Positions 11,469 through 23,071 of a stretch of 64,000 nucleotides of DNA are shown here, piece after piece (positions within the stretch are counted from its first letter, which is position 1; each line of letters opens with the position of its first letter). A program made the translations under genes and the position numbers. The notes below the pieces were generated by a model. The model saw nothing but the letters and a program-made list of their open reading frames with translations. It ran no database searches and was not told where the DNA came from. Source of the stretch: Macrobrachium rosenbergii (lineage: Eukaryota; Arthropoda; Malacostraca; Decapoda; Palaemonidae). Location of the stretch: positions 22,049,644 to 22,113,643 of the forward strand of contig NC_089761.1 in assembly GCF_040412425.1 (NCBI RefSeq). Direction: 5' to 3'.

Positions 11469-13485
11469 TCAATGAAAGGGCTTCTGTCTCTTGGTGGCTA
11501 GTCCCTGAGAAGACATGGACGGGACATTAGGGCGCCTGGAAGACTGCACGAGAAGGTCTTGTGTAGCCTTCTCCCAAGGCTGGAGGCGAGATCCTTGACT
11601 AACGGCTGGGGAAGAGATGGCTAGAAAGAGGGGCAAAAAGCAATTCCGCCCTCTGCACAGGAGAAACTGACTTTGCTGCAAAATTGCAGTATAAAGCCCT
11701 CTTCTTCAAGAGTGACGTGCAAAGTGAGCAGCCAGTTCATCAGCGCCATCTCTGACGGCCTTGTCCATGCACGAAAGCACACTGGACAGCTCCCCAGAGA
11801 GATAGAGTCTGGACTCGAGTCCTCAAGTCCAAGGCCCCAAGCACCAATCTAAAGAGTTGAAGACTTCCATAGTCCTAAAAGTCCTTTTTGAGATGATGAT
11901 CAGTCTCCAAAGCGCCCAGGTCACCTTCGCTGAAGAAAGGAGAGCCCTCCTTGGAGCGCCGACCAGATTCTTGTAAAATCTCCTTGAGAAGAAGAAGGGA
12001 CTCTAGAGCCAATTTCTTCTCCAGTCTCATACCATATCCCAGCCTTCCCGCACAATCTAGACGGAGGTAGGGCAAAAGAAGACTTGCCTTGAGTTTTCCG
12101 ATCCTCCACCCACGCATTAACTTTCTTGAAGGCTTTTTGGTGGCGGCCAGTCTTCATCTGAAGGAAGCTGGGAGATTTCTCACCTTCGACGAAGCTAACT
12201 GCGAAGGGGGAGAGAGGAGCAGAAGGCTGAAATTTATCAGGAAATAATTCTCTCAGCATGCTGGCTAAAACCTGATAATCCAAGAAGACGACAATGGGGG
12301 TGTTCCTGCTCTGCAGACTCGAATCATGAGACAACTCTCCCTCTTCGACGGGAGCGACAGGAGAGTCTTCCGGAACTTGAGGAAGACTAAGACCTTGAGG
12401 CCCCATTCGGAAAAGAGACCTCTTCTTGCGTGAAAGAGCAGAAGAAAAATCTGGAGCGTCCCACACAGAAGCGTCCTGCCGTGCGTCCTGACGAGCTCCC
12501 TGCTTCGAATGCTGCCGAGCCTCCTGAAGAGTGTCCAGACGAGAGGGGAGAGAAGCGTCTTGCGGAAGTCTGAGCCCTGACAAGCGCGATGAGAAGCCAG
12601 ACGAGCGTCATGCCGAACGTCCTGCTGTGTATCCCTGTTAGCGTCTTGTCGAGCTGCAAGAGGGGCGTCCTAACCAGCAAGAGAAAAGTCAGGATCAGCA
12701 GCCTGAGGAGCGTCACGACGAGGCAAGGAAACCCGGCGATCCGATGAACTGGCGATGAGGCGACCAGGAGAACTCGCCGAGAGAGAGACGAACAAAGAGC
12801 AGGAGAGGAGACCTCTTAGACCTCTTAACGGGCAGCTTCAAGTCCGCGGCGCCCACGAGGTTCAGACTCCTTTGCAGCAAGTAGGGAAGCCAACTGCCGC
12901 TGCATATCCTGAGAAGACGCTGAAGGAGAAGACTCCCTCTCAGGAGAAGGGCTGCTCTTGTGAGAAGAAGAGGGGAAGGGGACGTCCTCTTCCTTCTACC
13001 ATGGGCGACGACAGCTCTGTTCTTGGGGCAACTGGGACGCTCAAAACGTCCTCCTCGGAAGAAGTCCTGGTCCTCTTATGCAACAACTCTGTGGAACCAC
13101 TCAGGAGAAGAAACGAGGGCTCGAGAAGGAGGAGAAGCGTCCTCTTCTGCGGCTTCTCTTGAAAAGCGTGAGAGTCCAACCGAGAACACGACCCCTTGCG
13201 TGGAGGGCGCCTCAGAGGACGAGAAGCAATCCTTGAGGATCCGTGCAAGAGCACGATCCTTGGCAGCCTGGGAAACGACAACAGGGCCTGCCGAAGGGAC
13301 GCCAGATCGGTGGGGGTCCCCGTAACCCTCTTGCAGCTTTCGACATGCCCATTCCCTGAGTCCTGGGAGTTCGGCAGAGGTCTAGACCTAGAGGCATTAT
13401 AGGGCCGATCTGACGCCCCCTCCACAACACTAGGGGGATCACTGCACTTCACAACACTTTCAATCGCCAGCACCTTCAACTCCAA
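11469..13485 (-). pseudogene. DIRS gag-like region
   Basis: Several overlapping minus-strand frames cover this region (12940-13485, 12387-12716, 11921-12583, 11469-11681). The best is 11921-12583, 220 residues, beginning with Arg/Gln/Ala-rich low complexity and continuing into a hydrophobic and charged part (FLDYQVLASMLRELFPDKF) typical in texture of DIRS ORF1 proteins. In DIRS elements this product packages the RNA. The frame breaks several times. No zinc knuckle is seen. Assignment rests mainly on position upstream of the reverse transcriptase. Confidence 0.55.
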
Positions 13486-14024
13486 AGCGAATGGAGTTCA
13501 AAATCTGCGCAAAGGCATTACCTTCGCAGATGCAATCACAGGTTCGAAGGCAACACTACAGGGATAGGTGAAGCATTAGAGGTTAACAGGTGACAAATTA
13601 TTATTACCCTGACTCCCACCAGCAGACACACTCCTGGAGGAAGACCTCCTGATACGGTCACGCTCTAACTTGCACATAAGAGTCGTAAGCCTTCCAATCG
13701 GAATCAGGCAAAGACTCACACTCCTTGCAGCGATCATCCAACAAACAGACATGCCCTCTACATCTCATGCATACTGAGTGAGGGTCTACGAAGCTTTCAG
13801 CCTCACCTTACTCCTTCACAACACACACACCTGAAACTAGCAGAATTAGAACCAGACATCGTGATCAAAGAAAAGCAAAAGCCAAAATCAAAACAGTCCA
13901 CAAAAGCGTATGCCTATCCACAAACCAAGTCAAAAAACCAAAAGACAATCAGAATACTCAAGAGAGAAGTTTTAAAATCAGCGACGGAGGTATTGACAAC
14001 AGGTGCTGACAATACGGGCGACAG

Positions 14025-14188
14025 AGAAAATCTGAATAGAAAATGGGAATAGTTCCTGATACCACGCTCCCAGCTGGGGAATGGGTACTAACCACCTGCC
14101 CACTGCGCAGCCGGAAGTTTTGAATTTCTGTCGGTCCTTGGAGAATACAGCTATATATATATCTGACAGGTAAGTCTCATGAACAAAT
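14025..14188. repeat. DIRS right inverted terminal repeat
   Basis: This is the reverse complement of the left repeat, ending CTGACAGGTAAGTCTCATGAAC then AAA. For the minus-oriented element this is the 5' end. It holds a TATATATATA run that may contribute to transcription. Confidence 0.85.
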
Positions 14189-14206
14189 TATACAATAATT
14201 GCTTAC

Positions 14207-14358
14207 CTCAGCTGGGTGTGCATCCCGATAGTTAGCAAGATGATCAAAAGATCTACAATGGCGCTGAACTGCTCTTGAGCCTAATGAAGTGTCAGCACGA
14301 ATGACCTTGGAACATAAACTGCAGAAATAAACTTCAATACGATTCACATACTCAGTTC
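14207..14358 (-). CDS. Pep-like gene, coding exon 10 (finger 4)
   Basis: A 152-bp exon encoding residues 528-578. YFCSLCSKVIR gives C540 and C543; H561 and H567 complete a C-x2-C-x17-H-x5-H finger, followed by LANYRDAHPAE. The acceptor is TCAATTTCAG and the donor GTAAGCAATT. The right end of a DIRS retrotransposon sits only about 20 bp beyond the donor, inside the intron, without damaging the splice site. Confidence 0.75.
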
Positions 14359-14904
14359 CTGAAATTGATATGGTTTTATTTATCTATTTATTTTTTTGTA
14401 AGCAGGCAGATGGATGGATGAAATTTGAAGATACAGCCCTAAATTTCAGCACTAATATGACAAATGGTTGAGATGACATGATACACAAAGATGAACACTT
14501 TGAAAACTATCATTTCACTAAACTTTCAATAGTTAATGATACTCATTTCATTATGTCACTCAGTGCACTTATATGGTTTTGTAAAAAGAAAATGATGAAA
14601 ATGAATTAAGGAAATAAGAATATATGCATTGAAAAAATAAAAGTTAGGAGAATAAATTATATAAATCTTAATCTTTTAATAAAAGAGATGAATACAGGAA
14701 TGTCTTCATCATCTCCAAAAATTTCAGAAAAGAACTTTCCATGAAGAAGAAATCTCTACTGCTGTTAGCAAGTAAAAAATTGGATTTAAAACTCTCTGTA
14801 AATCATGAGACAGTTTCTTTTTCAAGTATTACAGGAATTTTAAACTGAATAACACTGAGTAATGATTAATGATTGTCACAGTACACAAAACTGTTGACAC
14901 ATAC

Positions 14905-15105
14905 CAACTGCTTCATTTTCTTCGACCTCTTCATCATCTAGTTGTTCTTTGTCCCAGTCAGCTTCTGTCGATAATTCATCATCATCTATCATACCCCTTC
15001 TGAACCTGGATCCTGAAGACTGCCCTTTATTTCCTTCAGCTTCTTTTGCAGCCTCCTCTTCATCTAATCCACCTGTTATTTCTTCATGTTCCGATCCAAC
15101 ATCAT
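14905..15105 (-). CDS. Pep-like gene, coding exon 9 (acidic linker)
   Basis: A 201-bp exon with two bases completing Asp461, then residues 462-527, then one base. The sequence is acidic with a short basic patch (SGSRFRRG) between two Asp/Glu-rich parts, and contains one tryptophan (ADWDKEQLDDEEVEE). The acceptor is ATTTTTTTCAAACAG and the donor GTATGTGTC. No folded domain is visible. It connects the TLDSVGE segment to finger 4. Confidence 0.7.
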
Positions 15106-15156
15106 CTGTTTGAAAAAAATCTTATAAACTTTGTTTGCATCTAAAAGGGTACTATA

Positions 15157-16450
15157 CGAGGGTAAGTCAAAAAGTTCCAGGAAAAATTGTTGAATGATGT
15201 ATTTACACAGGAATGAAACAACCAAATACTTGGTAAACAATTATCTGTGATGTAGTGATCCATATAGACTTGTTTACCTCAGTCATCCTCTTGCTACCGT
15301 GGTGTTAACATCTGCTTCAGAAAAGTAACTTCTGAACCCATGGAAAATAAAAATTTTGAGATGAGAGCTAACATCAAGTTCTGACCAAGCTTGATTGGAA
15401 ACCAGAAAATTATTGAAGCTTTGCAACAAGTTTATGGAGATTCTTCTCCATCTAAATCAGTTGTTTATGATTGATAAAGCGAGTTAAGGATGGTCGGGAG
15501 GACCTCAAAGACAACCCAAGAGAGGAAGACCATCGACTGCAAAAATGAAAGAATTGTGGCTTTGGTGCAGAATCTAGTGGATGAAGATCGCCGGATTACT
15601 ATCGATATGATAGCTAATGAAACTGGGATCTCCATGGTTCCGCATTTTCAATTTTAAATGAAAATCTTGGTTTGAGTAAACTTTCAGCACGTTAGGTCCC
15701 AAAAAGCGTTGCGCGAAGACCAACTGCATCAAAGAGCTGAACTTTCTCTTGCAGTTTTATGAAAGATTGAATCAAATGAATCAGAGTTTTTGACCGGATT
15801 GTTACTGGAGATGAAACTTGGATCCATCGATATGACCCAGAAAGTAAAATTCAATCAAAGCAATGGTTACCAAGAGGTTCAGCTGCACCAGTGAAGTTCA
15901 AAGTGGCGAGATCTTTGCCCAGAAGGTTATGGCAACAGTGTTTGGGACTCCAAAGGAGTGATTTTGATTGATTTCCTTGAAGGACAAAAACAATCACCGA
16001 ACTACTACAAAGGTGTTTTGCAAAACCTGAAGACTGCATTGGCTAAAAACGTCGAGGAAAGTTGCACCCAGAATTTTGTTCCATCATGATAACGCTTCCA
16101 GCATCGTTCCTCAAGGGTTGCAAGAGAAGTCCTACGGAAATTTAGGTGGGAAACACTTCCACATCCTCCTTATAGTCCTGATCTTGCTCCTTCAGATTTT
16201 TTCCTGTTCCCAAAACTCAAGGAACACTTAAGAGGAGTCCGGTTTGAATCTTTTGATGCTGCTAAACATGCAGTTTCAACATGGTTTAATAGAAAGGCCC
16301 CAAATTTCTACAAAGAAGGGTTGCAGAGGTGGAAACAGTGCCTTGAAAAGTGTATAGAGTTAGATGGTAGATATGTAGAAAAATGATGTTTGAATTTCCT
16401 TAAATAAAGAGTATATTGAATTTTTTCTGGAACTTTTTGACTTACCCTCG
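15157..16450 (+). mobile_element. mariner transposon (Tc1/mariner, DD34D)
   Basis: The element is 1,294 bp, flanked by TA at 15155-15156 and 16451-16452. Terminal inverted repeats begin CGAGGGTAAGTCAAAAAGTT and are perfect for about 24 bp. Length, TA duplication and coding content are classic for mariner. It lies antisense to the host gene, in the intron between coding exons 9 and 8. Confidence 0.9.
15340..16386 (+). pseudogene. mariner transposase relic
   Basis: A start near 15340 reads MENKNFEMRANIKF and then hits a TGA. Later pieces in shifting frames read as the helix-turn-helix region (ALQQVYGDSSPSKS), first catalytic block VTGDETWIHRYDPES, second block HHDNA, and third block YSPDLAPSDFFLFPKLKEHL. 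These give the DD34D triad. The C-terminal part from HPPYSPDLAP to ELDGRYVEK is open to its stop. Multiple frameshifts and stops make it non-functional. Normal mariner transposases are about 345 residues, which fits the span. Confidence 0.85.
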
Positions 16451-17257
16451 TATTTTACTGAAATAGTTACCATAAAAAAACACTAAATCTAGCTTGTCAT
16501 CTAGCTTGATCGAAACACTGACAGTATTCTTCTACCTCATCATGTTCCTGACAAACAGTTACAGCCATAATTCATAAAAAAAGTCAAAGCCATTACTGTG
16601 CAACTTAATCTCTTAAGTTTTAAAAATTGTTATTGATATGGAAATAAGATATAAACACCTCTACTTACAAAAATATATATTTAACATGCTCATAAACAAA
16701 AGCAGTATTTACAATAAAAAATCTGCTAATACACTCACTTAATTCTCATTCATGCATTGCATCCACCAAGCAGACAAAACCCAAAATATCTGGTCATGTG
16801 ACTGGATGTTATGCATAGATGCCACTCAATATTTTATACTGAAACTTATATGTACGTTTAGGAAGCTGAATTAATAGTCAAGTAGTAATGAATTAATTAT
16901 CATGTACTGTAAACCTGTTCATTCTTTAAATAACACCACAGCAAATGAAGCTAACAATATACTCCTATAATTTCCTATTTTTCTCTCTAAGTTCACTCAT
17001 TTCTTATAGTGTCATATTAAACCTTTTAAAAGAAATTTTACTGTAGCAGACTATAAACTCAAGAGGGCTCCACAGGGAAATCAGCCAGCAGGGAGAGACA
17101 AGTAATAGGAATAGGTGATAAATAAATACGTGGGAATAGAAAATAAAATTGACACCTGAATTCAGGAGACATCAACAGAAAACAGGAATGAATTTGCTCT
17201 TTGCTTAAACCTTTGAGGTCAGAAGATTCCACAACTGCACAGGGCAAACTATTCCAC
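16451..17257. other. Intron, nothing recognised
   Basis: AT-rich intron sequence between the mariner and the foldback element. I see no exon, repeat or RNA gene. Confidence 0.4.
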
Positions 17258-18039
17258 ACTACTATGAGATTCACACCCGGTGTCCCGGTGTTTTTCCAGA
17301 AAATTTTATCGACGTACCTGACAAAGATGACACTTTGTCACAGGGTATCTTACATCCCTACCTAATTTTTACTGTATTCTGTATTATGAAAGTTGCATAA
17401 TTCTGGTAATTATAAGAGTAACATCGACTTCTTGTAGACATAGCCAGCAAACTCAGAGGAATGTCTTTCGAAGATATAATGACGTAACTTATGACGTCAT
17501 TAACTTGCCTCCTCCTCAGTGGATCATTGGCCATTCGTGAAAAAGTCTCAACCTCTGGCAACCATGAAATACAACCAATACTACTTGTTTACACTTTGTA
17601 GTAGTGGTAGTAGTAGTATATAGGATTTATGCCATGAGGTTGAGTGCTAGAATCCTTGAAGAGTAGGGTTTCCTCAAGTAATCCGAGAAAATACTTTCTA
17701 TCACTATTTCTCCACTGAAAAATTATATAATTAAAAATCAATTAACAAATAATTCAAGTGAGCAAATTGAAGGACCGAGTATACTTATACTTTTTAGTGT
17801 GCAAGCAATCTTGGTATTTAAAAGCCTACCAACAATCAAACTACCATGCCGGTAATATTCTGTGGAATATGAAAACAACTTTCATTATAATGTTACAATT
17901 CAGCCATTATTGTACTCTGTCACTAAGAGGACAGGAGCAATCATATGAAATGACATGTCCTTACATGGATCCTTTATTTAACATAATTACACATGAGGGA
18001 ACCTGACATTATAATCAGTGGGTGGATTATGGTGTTTTG

Positions 18040-18122
18040 GGCTAAGCCCAAGCACTGGGACCTATAGAGGCCATTCAGTGATGTATTACAACCCGAGGCC
18101 ATTCAGTGATGTATTACAACCC
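18040..18122 (+). repeat. ~250-bp interspersed repeat, copy 1 (5' fragment)
   Basis: GGGCTAAGCCCAAGCACTGG and GACCTATAGAGGCCATTCAG match the 5' end of the family. The rest is absent, and the fragment ends in the 28-bp duplication. Confidence 0.7.
18067..18122 (+). repeat. 28-bp tandem duplication
   Basis: Two identical copies of a 28-bp unit starting GAGGCCATTCAGTGATG lie directly in tandem within the 5' fragment of the interspersed repeat. Confidence 0.9.
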
Positions 18123-18934
18123 ATGACATTTTTTTTTTTGGCAAGGTAAGTTTTAATGTTGTTCCGCAAGTTATATTTTACTAAGAAATCAACAACTACT
18201 GCTTTGCAGAGCATATATAATTTTCTTTCTGCTCTTTATGGAAGTCAACAAATGAAGAAAACTTGGTAGCCTTGGATGTCCGGGTGTACTCCTTACCCAA
18301 AAGAGGGCCCTATTATTCATTTACCTGTTCAAGCTTACGTAGGGTTTGCCAAGGGCCTCCTCACTTCTAAACAACTGTGCAAGTTGAATCACAAAAGCTG
18401 TCCTGCAACCATAGGGACAATGACTTATCATAGCCACCATTCTTGAATCCTTGACAAGGTACAGATATTCATTCAGAATTTCAGCGCCAGCTGTTTGTTA
18501 TCATCGCCTTGTGGGAGGAGTCGGGACGTCATATGTTTACGTCACGTACAACTTTGAACCCATACATTACAATGTTCCGCCACTGGCTTCGGCTGCTTTA
18601 TTTTACTCTTATGAATATAATTTTTTCTAACATAAGTAATAAAGAATGCTGCCAAAAATTAGGTAGGGATATAAAGTATACTATGGCTAAGTAACATCTT
18701 TGTCAAATTCACAGAAAAAAAGCTATTCCGGAAAAACACCTGGGCAAAGGCTCTGAATCTCATAGTAGTTCTTTTTGATTCATCTTTAGAAAAGTTTTAT
18801 AAACTTTCAAAACACTTGTCATAATTACTCAAAAGCCCATTAGCATAACACTACTTGAAGCAAATTCAAACTGATGATATTGTGAGTCCTAGTTATATTT
18901 ACCATGTCCCCCACCTAAGGATTAAAATACTCAC

Positions 18935-19058
18935 CATCTTCTCCTACAGAATCCAATGTCAAGAAATTAGCCAAATCAAGTTCATCCTCTTCCTCTTCTT
19001 GATCCTGCTCATCAGTGGGATCATGACCACCTGTCCTTTCCATGGTTGCTGTTCGTAC
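18935..19058 (-). CDS. Pep-like gene, coding exon 8 (acidic, TLDSVGE motif)
   Basis: Encodes residues 420-460 plus one base. A run of Glu/Asp (EQDQEEEEDELD) leads to NFLTLDSVGED at 450-460. A hydrophobic-Thr-hydrophobic-Asp-x-Val-Gly-Glu motif next to an acidic run also occurs in matrin-3, CIZ1, ZNF638 and Pep, where its role is unclear. It is the most telling family marker outside the fingers. The acceptor is TTTTTTATCAG and the donor GTGAGTATT. Confidence 0.75.
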
Positions 19059-19096
19059 CTGATAAAAAACACAAAAATAAACTAAAAAACCTTATT

Positions 19097-19150
19097 ACAC
19101 TAAATCAATTTGAAACATATTCACACTAAATCAATTTGAAACATATTCAG
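19097..19150 (+). repeat. Tandem duplication, ~25-bp unit
   Basis: CACTAAATCAATTTGAAACA occurs twice in tandem. Confidence 0.9.
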
Positions 19151-19548
19151 ATAAGTTTGATGGCATACATCATCTGACAGACATAAGCAAATGCAAATTA
19201 ACTGTCACATCCTTGTCACCTCAATTAACTGCACTATTAAAAAACCAAGTTGCATAAAAAAGAATTCTCTTTCATACAAACTCATCATTTATAATTAAAC
19301 CACTTATGGTTATGTAATCATCCCCAAAAAAGAAAAAATAGCAGCCAGCTGGTAATAATGTGCACGCATGGGAGAATCCACATTCTCCAGCAGCTACATA
19401 CAAGTCAGTATTGTACATCTGACCCATAACCTGCCAGAAAATAGCATTTGCAAAATTCACAAATTTACTCCTTTTGTCACCTACTAAGCTAATTGAAGGA
19501 ATAATCTTAATATGAATAAATATAGGTAAATAATAAAGCAAAACAATC

Positions 19549-19552
<4 letters not shown>

Positions 19553-19598
<46 letters not shown>
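19553..19598 (+). repeat. (GA)n microsatellite
   Basis: About 23 GA units in the intron between coding exons 8 and 7. Confidence 0.95.
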
Positions 19599-19601
<3 letters not shown>

Positions 19602-20829
19602 TCAGTACAAAAATGAGCTCGGATTCCATACCAACCTGTAGGTCCAACCGGTGCCTATGAACTGGGATACCTTATTATATGTGATGATACAACCTAAATT
19701 AAAAAACGCTAATAACCTGGCTATCAGAGGTCCAACATCAACCTTATCCTTGGTGAAGTTAAACACTGTCCATTTTAGCACTGAGCTGAAGGTTCTAAGC
19801 ATATACTGGGGATGAAGGAAGATGAACCACTGGAGATAACGACAGAGGGGAGCATTAGGGCACCATGTCTGGGGTTGTGGGAGCTGGCCACATCACAAGG
19901 AACAAAGACCTTTTTCTCTTACTTTGAGGACGAGGAAAGATACCACTAGAAAAACAAGCAGGTGAGAAGATATTTGGGCAAAATATGTATTCATAAACTT
20001 AGTCCACATGCAAGAAACTAATCAAGGGTGCTTGGAGGTTTGGAAAGCCGGGCTGCTATATCCCACAAGGAATCCCTCAACTGACGAAAATTGTAGCCTC
20101 TCAATACAAGTCTTGAATGAGATTTAAATCATATCCTCTACTTTAAAGACCATATTTAAGCACTCCTAGACCAATCTATGGTGCAGTCAATGGCCCTAGG
20201 GCAAATACAATGTAAGCTTCTTGGGGGAAGCGTGCTATTATAACTGAAAATGTCAGTAATTGGCTTTACAATTTCGAGAAAGAGAGGCACAAACAAGATT
20301 CCAGATCACAGTGACTAGGAGGGGTGTGGACTTCAGTTTCAACCTTTACTGAACAAAGTACAGATGAAGGTCAATCACAAAACACCGCATTGGAAAGTCC
20401 TCTAAACTGGTTAGTGGCTGCTCCAGTGGAATAAGCAAAGCAGGATGAATAGACACACCTGATGGACTTTAATAACTTGCGATATACAGTACTTACATTG
20501 TGTTCTTATTTTTGTCATTTGATTTTCTTTCATGAAGTGGCCACTAGTTACCAGTCAACCCAATGGGAATCAATCTATATTTCTATAACATGGGTCTACT
20601 TTTACAATTATCACTTAATAGCAAACCATATGGGCAAAAACCATGAGTCTCAAAATGGTACTAAGTAGTGTCTTGTCAAAATACTTTATAATAAAAAACG
20701 CACCCAGGCTTTGGGGTTTACTCAGAAGCATTACAGAAATGGGTCCAGTGGCAAGGAGTTAATATACAATTGTTAGGTAATGTTAGTAAATTTTATTTGA
20801 ATAACATCTTGGCATTGAAAGGTATTTAC

Positions 20830-20931
20830 CCTCAAGTGGCTGATTGATGCAATGTGATATTCATACACCATCCGACTTGGGAAAGTAGCATGGCACATAG
20901 AGCATCGTGGATGAAGGTAGCATTTCTGCAT
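20830..20931 (-). CDS. Pep-like gene, coding exon 7 (finger 3)
   Basis: A 102-bp symmetric phase-0 exon for residues 386-419, carrying C395, C398, H411 and H417. The spacing C-x2-C-x12-H-x5-H is standard for matrin-type fingers (RCSMCHATFPSRMVYEYH...). The acceptor is TTTTTGTAG and the donor GTAAATACC. Like the exon before it, it holds one complete finger, so skipping it would remove a finger and keep the frame. Confidence 0.75.
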
Positions 20932-21164
20932 CTACAAAAAGAGAAAAATATTATGTTGACACGATTTCCTAAAAGCTAATCCTCACTATATCAGCCTAAT
21001 GATCTAAATGCAACACTTCTTACACCTTAAACCTTGCTACTGAACCTTGCATACACTTTTTCATGTATATACTTTAATTCAAACTTTTAACAAATATAGA
21101 GCATAAATATCTTATCAATACCTAGCAATGGCCTCCTTAAACAACAACAACAACAATAATAATA

Positions 21165-22541
21165 CAGTCCGATCTCAAAAATCTGGCATTCCATGGTCCG
21201 GGATGTTTTTGAATCAGCCGCCATTAGTTCTTGAGCGGCTATTAGGGCAGCACCGCACGTTTCAGTTTTCGGATTTCAGAACTGAAGCTTGCTCCATAAA
21301 TACACGAGCACAGTTTATTTCCAACAAAAACATTCTGTGACACTCAAAAATATACTGCATACAAAAGAACCAAATTTGTGAATACACTTGTTTATCTCAC
21401 TACCTCGTGTATCATGTGATCATTAAAATTTTCTCCCAAAACATGATTTCATCATAAATATCATGTATAGTGAGAGATGTATTTTCAGTAGATTACACTA
21501 TGCTAGGCTTTCTATGCCTGTCTTGGTTTTGGTAGATACCACTGACAATACATATTACACCAGCGTTAGCTTTTAACTAATGAATAGGCCTAAAGGCCAA
21601 AGTTCATTAGGTTAAATGAGAATCTTGATACATTAAATCAGGCTTACCAACATTGTGGCTGATCTAAGAATTCATCACTATTTCTTATAATTAACGACCA
21701 TTTAACTTTGCGTGCAAGACACTGGCATAAACAGCATGTACTGACATAAACAACTGAATTGAGACACAGCCATTTGCCGATGTCAATTACCCTAACTAAC
21801 ACATGTTTATTAAGGGTAGCATTACAGTTGTTGACTTGTTAAACACCTAATTTTCAACAGTGGTTTCCATAAATAAGAATAAACTCAATGGAATGGAAAG
21901 TGTTAAGTATGAGACTAAACTTACGGTTGTACCTGTGGCTGAAGAAACAAATAATGCGGGGGCCACAACGTTTTGGAAGAGGCAAAAGCAACAACCGATA
22001 CTGGCGAAATCACAGCTTTACTTCATGTAACTTACTGTATCTATAAATAAGTTGCATTTTTAAACCTAGCAGTAATAATTTACAGAAAAAAATGAATTTC
22101 TGAAATGCATGTCATTTAGAAACTATAATGGCTGAGATGATGTCAATAAAATGCAATCAGCTGATGATTTTAAGAATGTAAACTTTATCAGAACGCAAAT
22201 GGCACCTGAATGCTGTAATCATAAATTATAACAATATGACAATAATGAATGAAATATAACTGCTTACAGTATATTCAACAAGTTGTACTAAAACGATCAT
22301 TTGTAACACAACTGTTATTTGAATTTTGCAAATGGATATCTTTAGGTGTAACAACCTCTTTGAATTTTGCAAATGGACATCTTTCGGTGCAACAACCTTT
22401 GCGAGGTCAAGCGTGTGTGTGCCTCTCTCTCTCTCACACTTGTGCAGGTTTAAAGAAATAAAAGCAGCATATTTTTAGGTTTTTGCTGAAAACGAAAGCC
22501 AGAAATGTTTGAAATGCCGGACAACACTGAAAGGTCCAGGA
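21165..22541. mobile_element. pogo/Tigger-like non-autonomous element, copy A
   Basis: The left end starts after TA with CAGTCCGATCTC..ATCTGGCATTCCATGGTCC. The right end is an approximate inverted match around GAAATGCCGGACAACACTGAAAGG. The left terminus aligns with that of the element at 29281. Both share an internal TTTTGCAAATGGAT segment followed by a GTGTAAC motif, duplicated here at 22316-22400. The right boundary is approximate. No transposase is visible. Confidence 0.45.
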
Positions 22542-22841
22542 GATCAAAACTCAACAGTGCACATTTGAAGTGGCTTAGCCCCAATGAACCGAAGGTGTAT
22601 GCACCTCCTGGGAGATAATTATGGAGCAGGCCAGAATTTTCACAAGGAACTAAACCTAACGAATGGCAGTGATTACTAATAAGCTTTATTCTACTTTTGA
22701 TAACACAGCAATATACATGTGGAATAAGCTGGCAAGGCTTTGTTTACATAAGGGTTTTCAGGGGCAATTTCTGTCGTCCAGGATTTTCTGTAGTATGGCT
22801 ATGGCCTGGTCGCAAGGGAGCCAGTTTACAGAGGTCGGACT

Positions 22842-22910
<69 letters not shown>
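22842..22910 (+). repeat. (TAA)n microsatellite
   Basis: An uninterrupted TAA array of about 23 units. It may be the tail of an older retroposed sequence, since the preceding 150 bp are GC-richer than the surrounding intron. Confidence 0.95.
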
Positions 22911-22911
<1 letters not shown>

Positions 22912-22980
22912 CTATTAATATGCTAACTCACAACATCAGGAGCAAAATGTCTGTGACAGACAATTACTCAATTGACTCAC

Positions 22981-23071
22981 CCGATGCAACTTGCTATTAT
23001 TGTGCAAATCAATTCCTTCCCCAGTATTCCCTCCGAGGCATTTGAAAGCCAACTTGCAAGTGTTGCAGAAT
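22981..23071 (-). CDS. Pep-like gene, coding exon 6 (finger 2)
   Basis: A 91-bp exon that completes Arg355 and encodes residues 356-385, essentially one whole zinc finger. C357, C360, H378 and H384 are present. The 17-residue span between the second Cys and first His is longer than usual and Gly-rich (KCLGGNTGEGID), as seen in divergent matrin-type fingers. The acceptor is TTTTCAAACAG and the donor GTGAGTCAA. One finger per exon is a tidy module. Confidence 0.75.

Larger units (their letters stand above)
7762..14187 (-). mobile_element. DIRS-type tyrosine-recombinase retrotransposon
   Basis: A 6.4-kb element in the same orientation as the host gene, inside the intron between coding exons 11 and 10. 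It has a gag-like region, reverse transcriptase, RNase H and tyrosine recombinase in DIRS order, with inverted terminal repeats (7790-7949 against 14025-14188). An internal complementary region (7991-8085) copies both termini joined head to head. No target-site duplication longer than AAA is visible, as expected for recombinase-mediated insertion. Reading frames carry several frameshifts. DIRS1-like elements are well known in decapods. Confidence 0.85.
17258..18769. mobile_element. Foldback element with ~270-bp inverted arms
   Basis: Sequence from 17258 (ACTACTATGAGATTCA) to about 17530 matches the reverse complement of 18490-18769 at an estimated three quarters identity by eye. Shared blocks include GGTGTTTTTCC, ACAAAGATG, ATCCCTACCTAATTTTT, TAAGAGTAA and GACGT. 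The 0.95-kb centre has no transposase and holds a fragment of the 250-bp interspersed repeat. Its class is unknown; it is a long-TIR, non-autonomous DNA element by structure. Confidence 0.6.
19059..20829. other. Intron with a GA array, otherwise nothing recognised
   Basis: It holds a 25-bp tandem duplication (19097-19150) and a (GA)n array (19553-19598). From 19600 to 20460 it is somewhat GC-richer, without a recognisable coding domain. The remainder looks like unique intron DNA. Confidence 0.35.

Noticed and set aside
12755..13402. Plus-strand frames of up to 135 residues within the DIRS element
   Set aside because: They are antisense to the gag-like region of the element and reflect its GC-rich codon composition.
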